The notes: generated by a model from the sequence alone, not told the origin. A DNA stretch of 64,000 bases from Candidatus Cloacimonadota bacterium (GCA_016932035.1 JAFGDR010000040.1:1-64000), one strand, 5' to 3'; positions 45,546 to 55,271 are shown, counted from the stretch's first letter. Program-made: numbers and translations.

Positions 45546-45574
45546 GGGACTTTTTTATTCAGATAAAGAGTCCC
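45546..45574 (+). terminator. Hairpin terminator at the end of the sensory array
   Basis: GGGACTTTTT (45546-45555) pairs with AAAGAGTCCC (45565-45574) over ten base pairs with one G-T pair and a 9-nt loop, followed by TTTG. It lies between two convergent genes. The T-tract is short, so efficiency is uncertain. Confidence 0.6.
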
Positions 45575-45586
45575 TTTGTATTATAG

Positions 45587-46336
45587 TTAAATCTTATATG
45601 TCTTCCCAATCCGGGCAATCGATATGTCGCCATCAAATTCCTGAGCAATATACTCTATGATCGGGTAATCTTCTGTGTGAGGGTAAAGGTGCGTAAGGAC
45701 AACTTCTTTCACTTTCGATTTTTGCAAAATTCTCTCAATGAGCTTTGGATTGAGATGTATCCCGGTTTCAAGGTTCTGTGGAAAAGAGCACTCGAGAACT
45801 GCCAAGTCTGCATTCTTACATAAAGTAACAATATTATCATTATAACCGGTATCTCCCGAAATACACACGACCTTTTTATGGTATGTGAATCGAAAACCGA
45901 TGCTGTTATCAGTATGAAAAGTTTGAAGTGTTTGTATATTGATGTCTCCGTAGTCGAATTCATTGTTACCCATCTCCCTGACAATGACATCGAAAGAGGT
46001 CTCCAGTGTTCCTTCATAGAGATGTTTCAGGTTTTCATAGAATTCAGAAAATCCAATTGGCGCGATCACTACCAGCTCTTTTTTCCGCTTACAATCAGGA
46101 TCATGATTCAGAGCAAAAAGCAGTGCGCCGAAATCATTTACATGATCAAGATGAAGATGCGACAAACAGACTGCATCGATTTCGCGGTAATCATAACCGG
46201 TCTTTGGTATTGTATGCAGAACACCGGTTCCGCAATCAACGAGTAATAATCTATCTCCGATTTCAAGTAATCCGCCAGATGAATTTTTCTTCGGATCGGG
46301 AACACATGAACCAGATCCTAAAACTGTATATTTCAT
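45587..46336 (-). CDS. MBL-fold metallo-hydrolase (RNase Z-like)
   Basis: The 249 residues begin at the minus-strand ATG 46336, preceded by AGAGGTG. The in-frame ATG at 46414 would add an unrelated leader. It has GSGSCVPDPKKNSSGG, CLSHLHLDHVNDFGALLF (the HxHxDH zinc motif), CISGDTGYNDNI and VLTHLYPHTED. It belongs to the RNase Z/ElaC-like branch, which includes tRNA 3' processing enzymes and phosphodiesterases; the exact substrate is unclear. It is transcribed against the sensory cluster. Confidence 0.88.
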   Translation of the reverse strand: MKYTVLGSGSCVPDPKKNSSGGLLEIGDRLLLVDCGTGVLHTIPKTGYDYREIDAVCLSHLHLDHVNDFGALLFALNHDPDCKRKKELVVIAPIGFSEFYENLKHLYEGTLETSFDVIVREMGNNEFDYGDINIQTLQTFHTDNSIGFRFTYHKKVVCISGDTGYNDNIVTLCKNADLAVLECSFPQNLETGIHLNPKLIERILQKSKVKEVVLTHLYPHTEDYPIIEYIAQEFDGDISIARIGKTYKI

Positions 46337-46386
46337 GAACACCTCTTGATATAACTTCTTGCTATGATTTTGTAATAAAAAATTAT

Positions 46387-46392
46387 AGGCAA
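46387..46392 (-). promoter_or_regulatory. Minus-strand TTGCCT box before the MBL hydrolase gene
   Basis: TTGCCT on the minus strand, 56 nt before ATG 46336, inside a 16-nt sequence (TATAGGCAAGATTTAT on plus) found again before the RqcH-like gene at 63849-63864. It is probably a variant -35 element. Confidence 0.3.
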
Positions 46393-46448
46393 GATTTATA
46401 GAACAAATCCTCAAATTTATCCAAAATGCCTATCAAAAACGTAATTTA

Positions 46449-46454
46449 TTGACG
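46449..46454 (+). promoter_or_regulatory. TTGACG box before the secreted hypothetical protein
   Basis: TTGACG, 74 nt before ATG 46523, in the divergent region shared with the MBL hydrolase gene. Confidence 0.35.
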
Positions 46455-46522
46455 AAAATCATCAAACTATTGTGAAATAAATGCTTATGAAACACAAGAA
46501 TAAATTGAACATGAGGAGAATA

Positions 46523-47467
46523 ATGAAAAAGAAATGTATAATTTTGCTCACTACGATTACGCTGTTCTTTAGTTTGACCACAATACTCTTAGCCGAAAAT
46601 ATGGAATTAGATAAAGAATATGATCTTGGTGGTGAACTCATTCGTGAAGATCAATATTACATTATGGAATCCCGGCTTATGGAGTATGCGCTGGACGGAA
46701 CACGTATTGGAACGGATGTTTTCCGATTATACCTGATGTGTACTCCGCTGAAAGACGAAAATGAGTTCCAATATACCTGTAAAAAATTTATAGCTCGGTT
46801 TTGTGATGAAGAAGAGGTCGGAGTTCCTGTACTCACAAACTGGTCATATATTTTCAAAGAAAACATCGACGAGGAGGGACAAGTATTCGGTATCGATCAT
46901 GGCAAATTCGAGAATCTAACCAACTCAAACGGTAACCTCATACCACCTGACAAATCATATCATGTGTATAATACGTTCATAGATTTTCATTCTTTCTGCG
47001 ATGTTTTCGCAGCACCAACCCCGGAAGGAAATGGCATTCAAGACCTGACAAATATAGGACAGAAGATCGTGCATGCTGCTGCAAATTCGGAGCCGCCAAC
47101 AAACCTCGGAAGCAATATTGCTGAAGGATCATATTTCAGAAATGGTGAGATAACGCTCGAATTCAAAGGACTCAGCACATTCAATGGTAAGACATGCGCA
47201 CTTATCGGGTATGATTCTGGCGAAAGCTCCTTTAAAATGATTTCTCAACCAGCACCAAATTTTGACATTGTAACAACAGGAAGTTCTCACTATATGGGTG
47301 ATATTTATAAAGATCTGGAATCCAACTGGGTACAGAAAGTAACGCTCACCGAATTTGTTGTTAGTGAAACCACGCTGCCCGTAGCTCCGAATATAATAAA
47401 TTCCATCAATGAGAGAGATATTCTTATCAGGAGTGTCAGCCAAGAGGAATTCATGAAAATGAACTAA
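46523..47467 (+). CDS. Hypothetical secreted protein
   Basis: The 314 residues begin at ATG 46523, preceded by GAGGAG. A clear signal peptide follows (CIILLTTITLFFSLTTILLA). The mature part is beta-rich, with repeated aromatic-Asp strands (FRLYLMCTPLKDENEF, ITLEFKGLSTFNGKTCALI, HYMGDIYKDLESNWVQKVTL). The last strands resemble the lipoprotein-localisation or DUF-type beta folds of cell-envelope proteins. I recognise no family. It is not closely linked to the next genes. Confidence 0.7.
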   Translation: MKKKCIILLTTITLFFSLTTILLAENMELDKEYDLGGELIREDQYYIMESRLMEYALDGTRIGTDVFRLYLMCTPLKDENEFQYTCKKFIARFCDEEEVGVPVLTNWSYIFKENIDEEGQVFGIDHGKFENLTNSNGNLIPPDKSYHVYNTFIDFHSFCDVFAAPTPEGNGIQDLTNIGQKIVHAAANSEPPTNLGSNIAEGSYFRNGEITLEFKGLSTFNGKTCALIGYDSGESSFKMISQPAPNFDIVTTGSSHYMGDIYKDLESNWVQKVTLTEFVVSETTLPVAPNIINSINERDILIRSVSQEEFMKMN

Positions 47468-47520
47468 CCACCGGATAACCTTTATCACTTATAGAAGTAA
47501 AAAACAAAAAGGAGATAACT

Positions 47521-47718
47521 ATGCCAGTACTTACGTTCGAAGGACCGATCATAAAAGACATAGATGTTAAACGAAAACTCGCTCAAAACCTTACCACTGT
47601 TCTCTCTGATACATTCCCGAATATCCCGAAGGACGCATTCATTGTTCAGATAAAAGAAAATGCACCGGAAAATATCGGCGTTGGGGGCAGCTTATTGGCT
47701 GACCGCTGGAAAAGCTGA
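47521..47718 (+). CDS. 4-oxalocrotonate tautomerase-like protein
   Basis: This 65-residue protein is the right length for the tautomerase superfamily. Met-Pro at the start would leave the catalytic Pro1 after Met removal. The pattern PVLTFEGPIIKDIDVKRKLA followed by IPKDAFIVQIKENAPENIGV fits the 4-OT family; the C-terminal GGSLLADR is typical. The substrate is unknown. AAGGAG is at the correct distance. Confidence 0.85.
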   Translation: MPVLTFEGPIIKDIDVKRKLAQNLTTVLSDTFPNIPKDAFIVQIKENAPENIGVGGSLLADRWKS

Positions 47719-47744
47719 GTTCTCTTAGCTATTTTAAATTACCA

Positions 47745-48332
47745 ATGAGCATAATCATCGAATCAAAGTCCATTAAACGTCTCAAGGAATACAGCATGAT
47801 CCCGATCCGTTTTGTGGTGCGGAGTATCTATGAAGTGCACGGAGATGACCCTGCAACCGCTCTACTCATTGAAAAACCAGTTCCCGAACCATGGATCAAA
47901 GATTATGATGCAATAAAAGGTGAGGAGCCAGTGCATTGGGCTAAATTGTGGGATATTTCCAACTGGGGAATGCTTGTGGCGCAATTAAACAAACCCTGGA
48001 TCGGTGGGTGCGTGCTTGCCTATAATACCGATGGGGTGTATAAACTAGAAGGACGTGACGATATAACTGTTCTCTGGGATTTGCGAGTCCATCCTGATTT
48101 CCGCAGGCAGGGAATTGGGAAAAAGCTACTTGCATCCGCATGTGAATGGGCAAAGAAAAGAAACTGCACAGAACTCAAAATTGAAACACAAAGCATAAAT
48201 GTGCCTGCATGTAAATTCTACCAGAAGCAGGGCTGCCGGCTGGACAGTATAAACCGAAATGCGTACAAAAATTTTCCCAATGAGATCGAGTTGATGTGGA
48301 GTGTGAGGTTTAATAACATAAAAATTTCCTAA
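47745..48332 (+). CDS. GNAT-family N-acetyltransferase
   Basis: The 195 residues show the acetyl-CoA-binding motif VHPDFRRQGIGKKLLASACE (R/Q-x-x-G-x-G), then ELKIETQSINVPACKFYQKQ (motif B) near the end. The first 80 residues form the variable acceptor side. The acceptor substrate is unknown. It starts 26 nt after the tautomerase and is probably co-transcribed with it. Confidence 0.9.
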   Translation: MSIIIESKSIKRLKEYSMIPIRFVVRSIYEVHGDDPATALLIEKPVPEPWIKDYDAIKGEEPVHWAKLWDISNWGMLVAQLNKPWIGGCVLAYNTDGVYKLEGRDDITVLWDLRVHPDFRRQGIGKKLLASACEWAKKRNCTELKIETQSINVPACKFYQKQGCRLDSINRNAYKNFPNEIELMWSVRFNNIKIS

Positions 48333-48379
48333 GATAAATCATTTTTTTTATATTAGTTTTTACATTTTTCCCAAATAAA

Positions 48380-48385
48380 TTGACA
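48380..48385 (+). promoter_or_regulatory. TTGACA box before the slipin gene
   Basis: TTGACA in AAATTGACAACC, 59 nt before ATG 48439. TATTTC follows after 19 nt. Confidence 0.4.
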
Positions 48386-48438
48386 ACCCATCCCCTCTTA
48401 TTGCTATTTCCAGTAAAGCTCAAAAACAGGAGGTTTGC

Positions 48439-49185
48439 ATGCAAACAATTATCATTATAGTTGTGCTCGGGCTTATATTATTGTTCAAGTCTATTCGTGT
48501 GGTCCGCGAATACGAGCGCGGTGTGGTTTTCCGTCTTGGGCGACTGCTTCGGGCAAAAGGTCCCGGTATTTTCCTGCTCATTCCCTTTATCGACCGCATG
48601 GTCAAGGTTGAGCTGCGTACCGTTACCATGGACGTACCGCCGCAGGACATCATCACGCGTGATAATGTACCGGTCAAGGTGAATGCAGTGGTCTATTTCC
48701 GCGTCATCAATCCAGAAGATGCAGTGGTCAAGATCGAGAACTACATACAGGCAACATCACAGATCGCGCAGACAACCCTGAGGAATATCCTCGGTAAGTC
48801 CGAACTGGACGAGCTTCTTTCCGAGCGTGAGAAGATCAGCCAGGAACTTCAGCAGGTCATCGACGAGCAGACCGATCCGTGGGGTATTAAGGTGAGTGTG
48901 GTCGAAGTTAAAGATGTTGAACTTCCCTCCACCATGCAGCGCGCAATGGCACGCCAGGCAGAAGCAGAGCGAGAACGCCGTGCTAAGGTCATTCATGCAG
49001 AAGGTGAATTGCAGGCATCAAAGAAACTGTCACAGGCAGCAGATGTCCTTTCGAAAAATCCTGCATCGATCCAGCTTCGTTATCTTCAAACCCTCAACGA
49101 GATCTCAGCAGAGAAGAATTCCACAATCGTATTCCCGCTGCCCATCGACATCATGAAAGCGCTGACGGAAAAACTCAGCAAATAA
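48439..49185 (+). CDS. SPFH/band 7 membrane protein (slipin)
   Basis: The 248-residue stomatin/prohibitin-like scaffold has an N-terminal membrane helix (about 3-16) and then [39 protein letters not shown] and [20 protein letters not shown]. This is the classic slipin sequence. Slipins usually occur beside an NfeD protease-partner gene; none is seen in this window. AGGAGG precedes the ATG. Confidence 0.95.
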   Translation: MQTIIIIVVLGLILLFKSIRVVREYERGVVFRLGRLLRAKGPGIFLLIPFIDRMVKVELRTVTMDVPPQDIITRDNVPVKVNAVVYFRVINPEDAVVKIENYIQATSQIAQTTLRNILGKSELDELLSEREKISQELQQVIDEQTDPWGIKVSVVEVKDVELPSTMQRAMARQAEAERERRAKVIHAEGELQASKKLSQAADVLSKNPASIQLRYLQTLNEISAEKNSTIVFPLPIDIMKALTEKLSK

Positions 49186-49255
49186 CAATAAAATATTTCA
49201 GAAGGAGTGTTCTCGTTATGAAGGGCACTACTTTCTTTGTATTGCAGGATAACCT

Positions 49256-50170
49256 ATGAAAGATAATATTTGCGTTCCCCTCGATGTGCCCCCGGAAGCA
49301 AAAGGCACGTATATTTTCAATTTCCAGGAGATCACCAGAAAGAGCGGTCGGCTCATGCTCTTTGCAGGAGACCAGAAGATCGAGCATCTCAACGATGACT
49401 TTTATGGTGACGGAATTCCAAAGGAAGACGGTGATCCGGAGCATCTTTTCCGGATAGCTGCGCAGTCCCCAATCGGCGCATTTGCAACGCAGCTGGGGCT
49501 TATCTCAAAGTATGGAGATAATTACCGTAATATTCCCTATGTGGTCAAACTGAACTCAAAATCAAACCTCGTTAAAACCTCGCAGGCAGATCCGTACAGC
49601 GGCATGATCGCTTCGGTCGAGGATGTGATTGCATTCAAAAAGATTGCAGACCTGAAAATACTCGGCGTTGGTTACACGATCTATCTCGGTAGTGAATACG
49701 AGAACCTGATGCTGAAGCATGCAGCACAGATCATACGTAATGCACACAAACAAGGACTGATAGTCATCTTATGGATTTATCCCCGCGGAAAAGCAGTTAC
49801 AAACGAAAGAGATCCTCATCTCATCGCAGGTGCAACGGGTGTTGCTGCATGTCTCGGAGCTGATTTTGTAAAAGTTAATTATCCTGATTCGTACAATGCA
49901 AAAGAGGATTTCAAAGAAGCAATCCGTGCAGCAGGCAGGACCGGTGTGATATGTGCTGGCGGTTCGTCGGTCGATGTCGGTGAATTTCTCAAACGGCTTT
50001 ATGACCAGATACAGGCAGGTGCAGTGGGAAATGCAACTGGACGAAACATCCATCAGAAAACACTGCCGGAAGCGGTGCGCTTGTGCAAAGCCATCTATTC
50101 AATTACGGTTGAAGGAAAATGCCCGGAAGAAGCGATCAGCATCTATAAAGGGAACGACTACGTGCCGTAG
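49256..50170 (+). CDS. fbaB: Class I fructose-bisphosphate aldolase, DhnA/FbaB type
   Basis: This Schiff-base aldolase of the archaeal/bacterial DhnA family has 304 residues. It shows LMLFAGDQKIEHLNDDF near the start, GVGYTIYLGSEYENLML, IVILWIYPRGKAV, the catalytic Lys206 in GADFVKVNYPD, and the phosphate-binding GVICAGGSSVDVGEFL and GNATGRNIHQK. It splits fructose 1,6-bisphosphate, or catalyses the reverse in gluconeogenesis, in the cytosol. It is the likely glycolytic aldolase of the organism and lies upstream of gpmA. Confidence 0.9.
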   Translation: MKDNICVPLDVPPEAKGTYIFNFQEITRKSGRLMLFAGDQKIEHLNDDFYGDGIPKEDGDPEHLFRIAAQSPIGAFATQLGLISKYGDNYRNIPYVVKLNSKSNLVKTSQADPYSGMIASVEDVIAFKKIADLKILGVGYTIYLGSEYENLMLKHAAQIIRNAHKQGLIVILWIYPRGKAVTNERDPHLIAGATGVAACLGADFVKVNYPDSYNAKEDFKEAIRAAGRTGVICAGGSSVDVGEFLKRLYDQIQAGAVGNATGRNIHQKTLPEAVRLCKAIYSITVEGKCPEEAISIYKGNDYVP

Positions 50171-50237
50171 ATTTAAAAAATAGATTAAGAGTAACCGGAA
50201 TTATTGTCATTAAATTTTGAACGATGATGTGTAAGTT

Positions 50238-50243
50238 TTGACA
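50238..50243 (+). promoter_or_regulatory. TTGACA box before gpmA
   Basis: TTGACA, 89 nt before ATG 50327, in a 156-nt AT-rich gap. TAAAAT follows after only 14 nt. The gap holds no other recognisable feature apart from a weak ATTCAT/ATGAAT inverted repeat close to the gene. Confidence 0.35.
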
Positions 50244-50326
50244 TTTTATTTGTAATTTAAAATTAGGGTTTTGAAATTATCATAATATGTTATTCATAAA
50301 AATAATGAATCCAAGAGGTTGTTTAC

Positions 50327-51073
50327 ATGTATAAATTAGTATTACTTCGTCACGGCGAAAGCATCTGGAACAAGGAAAATAAGTTCACCGGATGGACTGA
50401 TGTTGATCTATCTGAAAAAGGAATCCAGGAAGCTTATGAATCTGCATCTGCACTCCAGGAAAAGGGCTTTACCTTTGATATTGCATTTACATCGGTCTTA
50501 AAGCGAGCTATCAGAACCCTGTGGATCGTGATGGATGACATGGACATGATGTGGCTTCCCGTTGAGCGTTCCTGGCGATTGAACGAACGTCATTATGGCG
50601 CTCTACAGGGCTTGAATAAAAAGGAAACTGCGGACAAATATGGCGAGAAGCAGGTGCTTATCTGGCGCAGAAGTTATGATACTCGTCCACCTGCTCTGAC
50701 CGAGAACGATCCGCGCTATCCGGGCAACGAACCGATGTATGCCCATGTGCCGAAAAAAGACCTTCCATTTACAGAATGCCTTAAAGATACGGTGGCTCGA
50801 TTTCTTCCCTATTGGAAAGAGACGATTGTCCCTATGATCAGGCAAAAGCAGAAAGTTATCATCGTTGCGCACGGAAATAGTCTGCGTGCTTTGGTGAAAT
50901 ATTTGGACAAAATTTCAGATGAAGAGATCGTTGGTCTCAATATTCCCACCGGTATTCCGCTCGTGTATGAACTTGATGATGCCCTGAATCCACTCGACCA
51001 CTACTATCTTGGTGATCAGGAAAAGGTGCAGCAGGCGATCGACTCGGTAAAAAATCAAATAAGGAAAAAGTAA
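50327..51073 (+). CDS. gpmA: 2,3-bisphosphoglycerate-dependent phosphoglycerate mutase
   Basis: The 248 residues are family length. [12 protein letters not shown] holds the phospho-His (His9), followed by [15 protein letters not shown], the region [20 protein letters not shown] (Glu and Tyr of the site) and [17 protein letters not shown] with the second active His. It interconverts 3- and 2-phosphoglycerate in glycolysis. Its stop overlaps the metG start (TAATG), so the two genes are translated together. Confidence 0.97.
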   Translation: MYKLVLLRHGESIWNKENKFTGWTDVDLSEKGIQEAYESASALQEKGFTFDIAFTSVLKRAIRTLWIVMDDMDMMWLPVERSWRLNERHYGALQGLNKKETADKYGEKQVLIWRRSYDTRPPALTENDPRYPGNEPMYAHVPKKDLPFTECLKDTVARFLPYWKETIVPMIRQKQKVIIVAHGNSLRALVKYLDKISDEEIVGLNIPTGIPLVYELDDALNPLDHYYLGDQEKVQQAIDSVKNQIRKK

Positions 51074-53094
51074 TGAATAAAGAGAAATATTTAGTAACAA
51101 GCGCACTTCCCTATGCCAATGGACATCTCCATATCGGGCATGTGGCAGGTGCATATCTTCCGGCAGATATCTTTGTGAGATTCCAAAGACTTCTCGGGAA
51201 TGACATTATTTATATATGCGGTTCGGACGAGAACGGTGCACCCATCTCGATCAAAGCTGAAGCTGAAGGCAAAACACCCCGGGAGATCGTTGATTTTTAT
51301 CATGACAGCATAACTAAGAGTTTCAAAGATCTTGAGATCGAATTTGATAATTTTTCAGGTACTGCTCGTTCTGTGCATACAGAAATCTCACAGAATTTTT
51401 TTCTGGCTCTCTATAATAAAGGTTTTGTCACAGAAAAAACCACACAGCAACTTTATTGTGAGCATGACAAACGATTCCTTGCAGACAGATACATCGAAGG
51501 CACCTGTCCATACTGTGGAGCTGAAGGTGCTCGTGGCGACCAATGTGATGGGTGCGGAAAGCTGATCGATGCAACAAAGTTGATCGACCCGAAATGCAAG
51601 ATATGCGGAAATACTCCCGTAATTAGAGAAACAACTAATTGGTATCTTGAGCTGCCAAAATTCGAGAAACCACTTCGTGAATGGCTGGAAACAAAGAAAT
51701 CCTACTGGAAAGAGAATGTCCTCAACTTCATACTCAGCTGGCTTGACGAAGGGCTCATCGACAGGTCCATTACACGCGATCTCAACTGGGGTATTCCGGT
51801 TCCTCTCGAAGGAGCAGAAGGCAAAGTCCTTTATGTGTGGTTTGATGCGCCAATAGGATATATTTCCTCAACGGTGGAGTGGGCAGAAAAGCTCGGAACG
51901 CCTGAACGCTGGAAAGACTATTGGCTCGATCCCGACACAAAACTCATCCATTTTATCGGAAAGGATAATATCCCGTTCCATACGATCACATGGCCCTCTG
52001 TGCTTATGGAGCAGGACGAGGAATTTGTCCTCCCCTATGATGTTCCCGCCAATGAATATCTCAATATAAAAGGTCAGAAGACATCGACCAGCAGAAATTA
52101 TGCAATATGGGTTAAAGATGTAGTAAGAGATTTCAATCCTGAATTTTTACGATATTATCTTGCTGCAATTGCTCCCGAGACCAAGGACAGTGATTTTTCA
52201 TGGGAAGATTTCCAGGCAAAGATCAATAATGAACTGGCAAATATCCTCGGTAATCTTGCAAACCGTGTCTTTACATTTGTTAATAAATATTTCGATGGAA
52301 ACATACAAAGACCGGAAAATCTTTCTGAACTATCAAAAAACACTCTGGATGAAGCACACAAACTCATCGTTGACGTCAAAGACTCTTACGAGAATTACAG
52401 AGTTCGCAAAGCTGTGAAACTAATCTTAGATATTGCTCGTTCAGGTAATAAATTTTTTGATGAGACGAGTCCATGGAAAGCAGTGAAAGAGAATAAGCAA
52501 CAGGCTGCTGAAACGCTGTATGTTTGTACAGAACTACTTCGCATCATATCGATCATCCTATCACCGGTGCTTCCAAAGAGCATGCGAGAACTCAGAACGA
52601 TGCTAAACTTGGATCAACCGCTTAAATGGGATAGTGTCAATACTCCTCTTATTAAAACAAAACTCGGTGAAATACAACGATTATTCAGAAAGATCACCGA
52701 TAAGGAAGTAAAGCATCAAAATGAACTGCTCGAAATACAGTCCGGATCAGCACCAGTACTCAAACATAAGCCGGAAATCGAGTATGATGACTTTGCTAAG
52801 ATCGAGCTTCGTGTCGTTAAAGTAATCGCTGCAGAGTCTATCCCAAAAGCAAATAAGCTGCTCAAATTGCAAGTCGAATGCGCTGGCGAGAAACGGCAGG
52901 TTGTTGCCGGTTTATCTCAGTATTACAAGCCAGAAGATCTCGTGGGCAAACAGATCGTTCTTCTAATGAACCTGAAGCCGCGCAACCTCATGGGCTTGGA
53001 ATCGAATGGTATGATCCTCGCTGCAAATTCTGAAGATGGCGTAGCACTTGTAGTACCCGATAAAAAAGTACCGGAAGGAAGTGACGTGCTGTGA
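51073..53094 (+). CDS. metG: Methionyl-tRNA synthetase with C-terminal tRNA-binding domain
   Basis: The 673 residues are full length. HIGH is HLHIGH at about 18-23. Zinc-binding cysteine pairs occur at about 140-180 (CPYCGAEGARGDQCDGCG, CKICGN). The second signature is KTSTS (GQKTSTSRNYAIW) in place of KMSKS, a variant known from several bacterial lineages. The anticodon-binding helical domain is at about 380-550 and an EMAPII/Trbp111-like tRNA-binding OB-fold at about 570-673 (KIELRVVKVIAAESIPKANK). It charges tRNA-Met in the cytosol. It shares 4 nt with the next gene. Confidence 0.97.
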   Translation: MNKEKYLVTSALPYANGHLHIGHVAGAYLPADIFVRFQRLLGNDIIYICGSDENGAPISIKAEAEGKTPREIVDFYHDSITKSFKDLEIEFDNFSGTARSVHTEISQNFFLALYNKGFVTEKTTQQLYCEHDKRFLADRYIEGTCPYCGAEGARGDQCDGCGKLIDATKLIDPKCKICGNTPVIRETTNWYLELPKFEKPLREWLETKKSYWKENVLNFILSWLDEGLIDRSITRDLNWGIPVPLEGAEGKVLYVWFDAPIGYISSTVEWAEKLGTPERWKDYWLDPDTKLIHFIGKDNIPFHTITWPSVLMEQDEEFVLPYDVPANEYLNIKGQKTSTSRNYAIWVKDVVRDFNPEFLRYYLAAIAPETKDSDFSWEDFQAKINNELANILGNLANRVFTFVNKYFDGNIQRPENLSELSKNTLDEAHKLIVDVKDSYENYRVRKAVKLILDIARSGNKFFDETSPWKAVKENKQQAAETLYVCTELLRIISIILSPVLPKSMRELRTMLNLDQPLKWDSVNTPLIKTKLGEIQRLFRKITDKEVKHQNELLEIQSGSAPVLKHKPEIEYDDFAKIELRVVKVIAAESIPKANKLLKLQVECAGEKRQVVAGLSQYYKPEDLVGKQIVLLMNLKPRNLMGLESNGMILAANSEDGVALVVPDKKVPEGSDVL

Positions 53095-54632
53095 GAACAT
53101 TCCTTGCTTTAGTTATTTGTATTTTTGCAATAACAGCTTTAGACGCAGCAGAGATTGTAAATGATATGCTGTATGTTGATGTTGAAATCCTTCCCAATGC
53201 TAACACAATCGACCTTTCATCTTCAGGTACGATTACTATAACAGAGGAAGATTCCCCTTTCCAGCTCGAGTTCTCAAACACATCGCTATCCATACAAATA
53301 CCTGATGGGATCGAGATCGTTCCTTTCTGGAAAGTTGGCATCAAGAAATTCACATCAAAAAAAGATGCCGAATCCTTTATTATCACGTTCCCGGAATGTT
53401 ATGTGCAGGAACTCCCTGCAATCTCTTTTGATGGGAAGCGTTTTTCAATAGAAGAAGAGTATGCAGTTTACTTAAATACATCGTTCGGATCTTATGAAGA
53501 GGCAAAACTGAACACTGAACTTGGCTCTTGGGTCGAGGAAGATTACGAATATTCATACAGTGACCTTTTAATCTATGATATCGAACAACAAAAGGATTAT
53601 TACCTTCGAGCGCCAATCTGCATAAAAAGCACATCTCACATCATCGTGGACAATGTTCCCCGATCAAACTTCTGGAATCCACAGGAGTATGTAACACGGG
53701 AATATGAATCCGACCTGCGCGTCATGATCAATCAGATCGGTAAGATGAACCTTATCGCACATGTGGATTTCGAGAACTATGTTGCAGGTGTTATTCCGAA
53801 TGAGATCGGTACAGATTCTCCAATGGAAGCAATGAAAGCGCAGGCAGTAGCAGCCAGATCAGAAGCACTATCAAAAGTACTCAATGGCGTTCATAAGGAT
53901 GACGGCTTCGACCTTTGTGCGAGTGTCCACTGCCAGGTTTTTTCCGGCATTACAGACATCAATGCAGTCACCGAAAGTGCTGTTGAAAACACGCGCGGTG
54001 TTGTTGGAATCTATAAGGACAAGATCATAAATGCGGTGTATTCCACGAGCTGCGGCGGAAAAACAGAAACCAGCTCCAATGCATGGAACGGAAAAGAAGT
54101 GCCCTATCTCACAAGTATTTATGACGGCAATGGTTCATGCTCGTACGATCTAACAAAAAAATATTATGCTGAAAAGTGGATAACGGAATCTCAGCCTGTT
54201 TTCTGCAATACCGACAATGAATCCGGATGGGTGAAGAACACCTATTCATGGCAGAAAAAATATACAATTAGTGAATTCGAACAGATACTGAATGGCAAAG
54301 CAAAATTCGGAACATATGAAGGATATGAAGTTTTGCAACGTGGTGAATCCGGTCGTATCATAAAATTGAAACTCATCGGTTCCAAAGGAGAACTCCTGCT
54401 TGAGAACGAGCTTCTCATTCGTCAAACACTCGGCGGTCTGCGCTCATCACTTTTTTATATTTCAAAAGATTCGAATCATATAATTATCACTGGCAGGGGA
54501 AGCGGACACGGCGTTGGCATGTGCCAGATGGGTGCTATAACAATGGCAAAGGATGGAACCTCATACGAGCAGATATTGAAGCACTACTTTAAGGGGATCG
54601 ACCTCAGGAAGATTGGGTATACTGATAGATAG
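53091..54632 (+). CDS. Secreted SpoIID/LytB-domain protein
   Basis: The 513 residues start at GTG 53091 (overlap GTGA with metG). A signal peptide is at about 1-19. The N-terminal half contains a SPOR-like alpha/beta unit (KVGIKKFTSKKDAESFIITF). The SpoIID domain is at about 205-500: AHVDFENYVAGVIPNEIG with the catalytic Glu, AMKAQAVAARSEAL, STSCGGKTETSSNAWNG and the C-terminal GRGSGHGVGMCQMGA. SpoIID-type enzymes are lytic transglycosylases acting on denuded peptidoglycan. In this non-spore-forming context a cell-wall remodelling role in the periplasm is expected. Confidence 0.92.
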   Translation: MRTFLALVICIFAITALDAAEIVNDMLYVDVEILPNANTIDLSSSGTITITEEDSPFQLEFSNTSLSIQIPDGIEIVPFWKVGIKKFTSKKDAESFIITFPECYVQELPAISFDGKRFSIEEEYAVYLNTSFGSYEEAKLNTELGSWVEEDYEYSYSDLLIYDIEQQKDYYLRAPICIKSTSHIIVDNVPRSNFWNPQEYVTREYESDLRVMINQIGKMNLIAHVDFENYVAGVIPNEIGTDSPMEAMKAQAVAARSEALSKVLNGVHKDDGFDLCASVHCQVFSGITDINAVTESAVENTRGVVGIYKDKIINAVYSTSCGGKTETSSNAWNGKEVPYLTSIYDGNGSCSYDLTKKYYAEKWITESQPVFCNTDNESGWVKNTYSWQKKYTISEFEQILNGKAKFGTYEGYEVLQRGESGRIIKLKLIGSKGELLLENELLIRQTLGGLRSSLFYISKDSNHIIITGRGSGHGVGMCQMGAITMAKDGTSYEQILKHYFKGIDLRKIGYTDR

Positions 54633-54643
54633 GATTGAAAAAT

Positions 54644-54672
54644 TTGACAAACCGTCTCATTTTTGGTACAGT
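54644..54672 (+). promoter_or_regulatory. Promoter of the HEPN/nucleotidyltransferase pair
   Basis: TTGACA at 54644-54649 and TACAGT at 54667-54672 are separated by exactly 17 nt. This is the best-formed promoter in the window. It places the transcription start about 15 nt before ATG 54696, giving a very short leader. Confidence 0.55.
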
Positions 54673-54695
54673 TGTCTCAAATTCGGAACGGCGCT

Positions 54696-55271
54696 ATGGA
54701 ACTACATATTACAGAAAATCATTTAAAAATTTTAACCTTATTCACAAATGGATATTCCCGTGAATACTATATTCGTGAAGTTTACAATAAATTGAACTTG
54801 GGTTTGCAAACAGCCCAAAGAATATTGGACGATCTTGAGGAGAAGGGAATATTATCTTCAGAAATTAAAGGAAATATTCGTAATTTTAAACTCCAAAATA
54901 ACCAAATCGCACGTGATTATATAACATTAACTGAGCAATATAAAAAAATCATATTCTTCCGAGATTATCCAATCATCTCACAAGTAGTTGAGAAAATTAT
55001 ACCCTTTGTAAATGGAATCAGTATGGTATTCGGAAGTTATGCCAAAGGAAATGCAAATGAAGATTCAGATCTTGATATTTGTGTGATCGGAGAATGTAAC
55101 AAATCTGAAATAAACAATATTTCAAGCAGATATAATATCTCTACAAGCATATTTCACTATCCATATGAAATATTTGAAAAAGAATATCTAAAGGATCATT
55201 TATTAAGAGAAGTTATTCAAGACCATATTATAATCACACAACCCGATCAATTCGTTAGGAGGATTTTATGA
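54696..55271 (+). CDS. Nucleotidyltransferase (MNT) antitoxin with N-terminal winged helix
   Basis: The 191 residues start at ATG 54696; an upstream TTG frame lies in the promoter. The first 75 residues form a winged helix-turn-helix (ENHLKILTLFTNGYSREYYI, LGLQTAQRILDDLEEKGIL). A minimal nucleotidyltransferase follows: MVFGSYAKGNANEDSDLDIC has the GSYAKG and SDLD catalytic patterns. In the HEPN-MNT systems the MNT protein neutralises the HEPN toxin by AMPylation. The next gene, overlapping by 4 nt, encodes the HEPN protein. The added DNA-binding domain suggests autoregulation. Confidence 0.88.
   Translation: MELHITENHLKILTLFTNGYSREYYIREVYNKLNLGLQTAQRILDDLEEKGILSSEIKGNIRNFKLQNNQIARDYITLTEQYKKIIFFRDYPIISQVVEKIIPFVNGISMVFGSYAKGNANEDSDLDICVIGECNKSEINNISSRYNISTSIFHYPYEIFEKEYLKDHLLREVIQDHIIITQPDQFVRRIL

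Noticed and set aside
50171-50326. Possible small RNA or riboswitch before gpmA
   Set aside because: The 156-nt gap is AT-rich with only a 6-bp inverted repeat and a TTGACA box; nothing like a known riboswitch.
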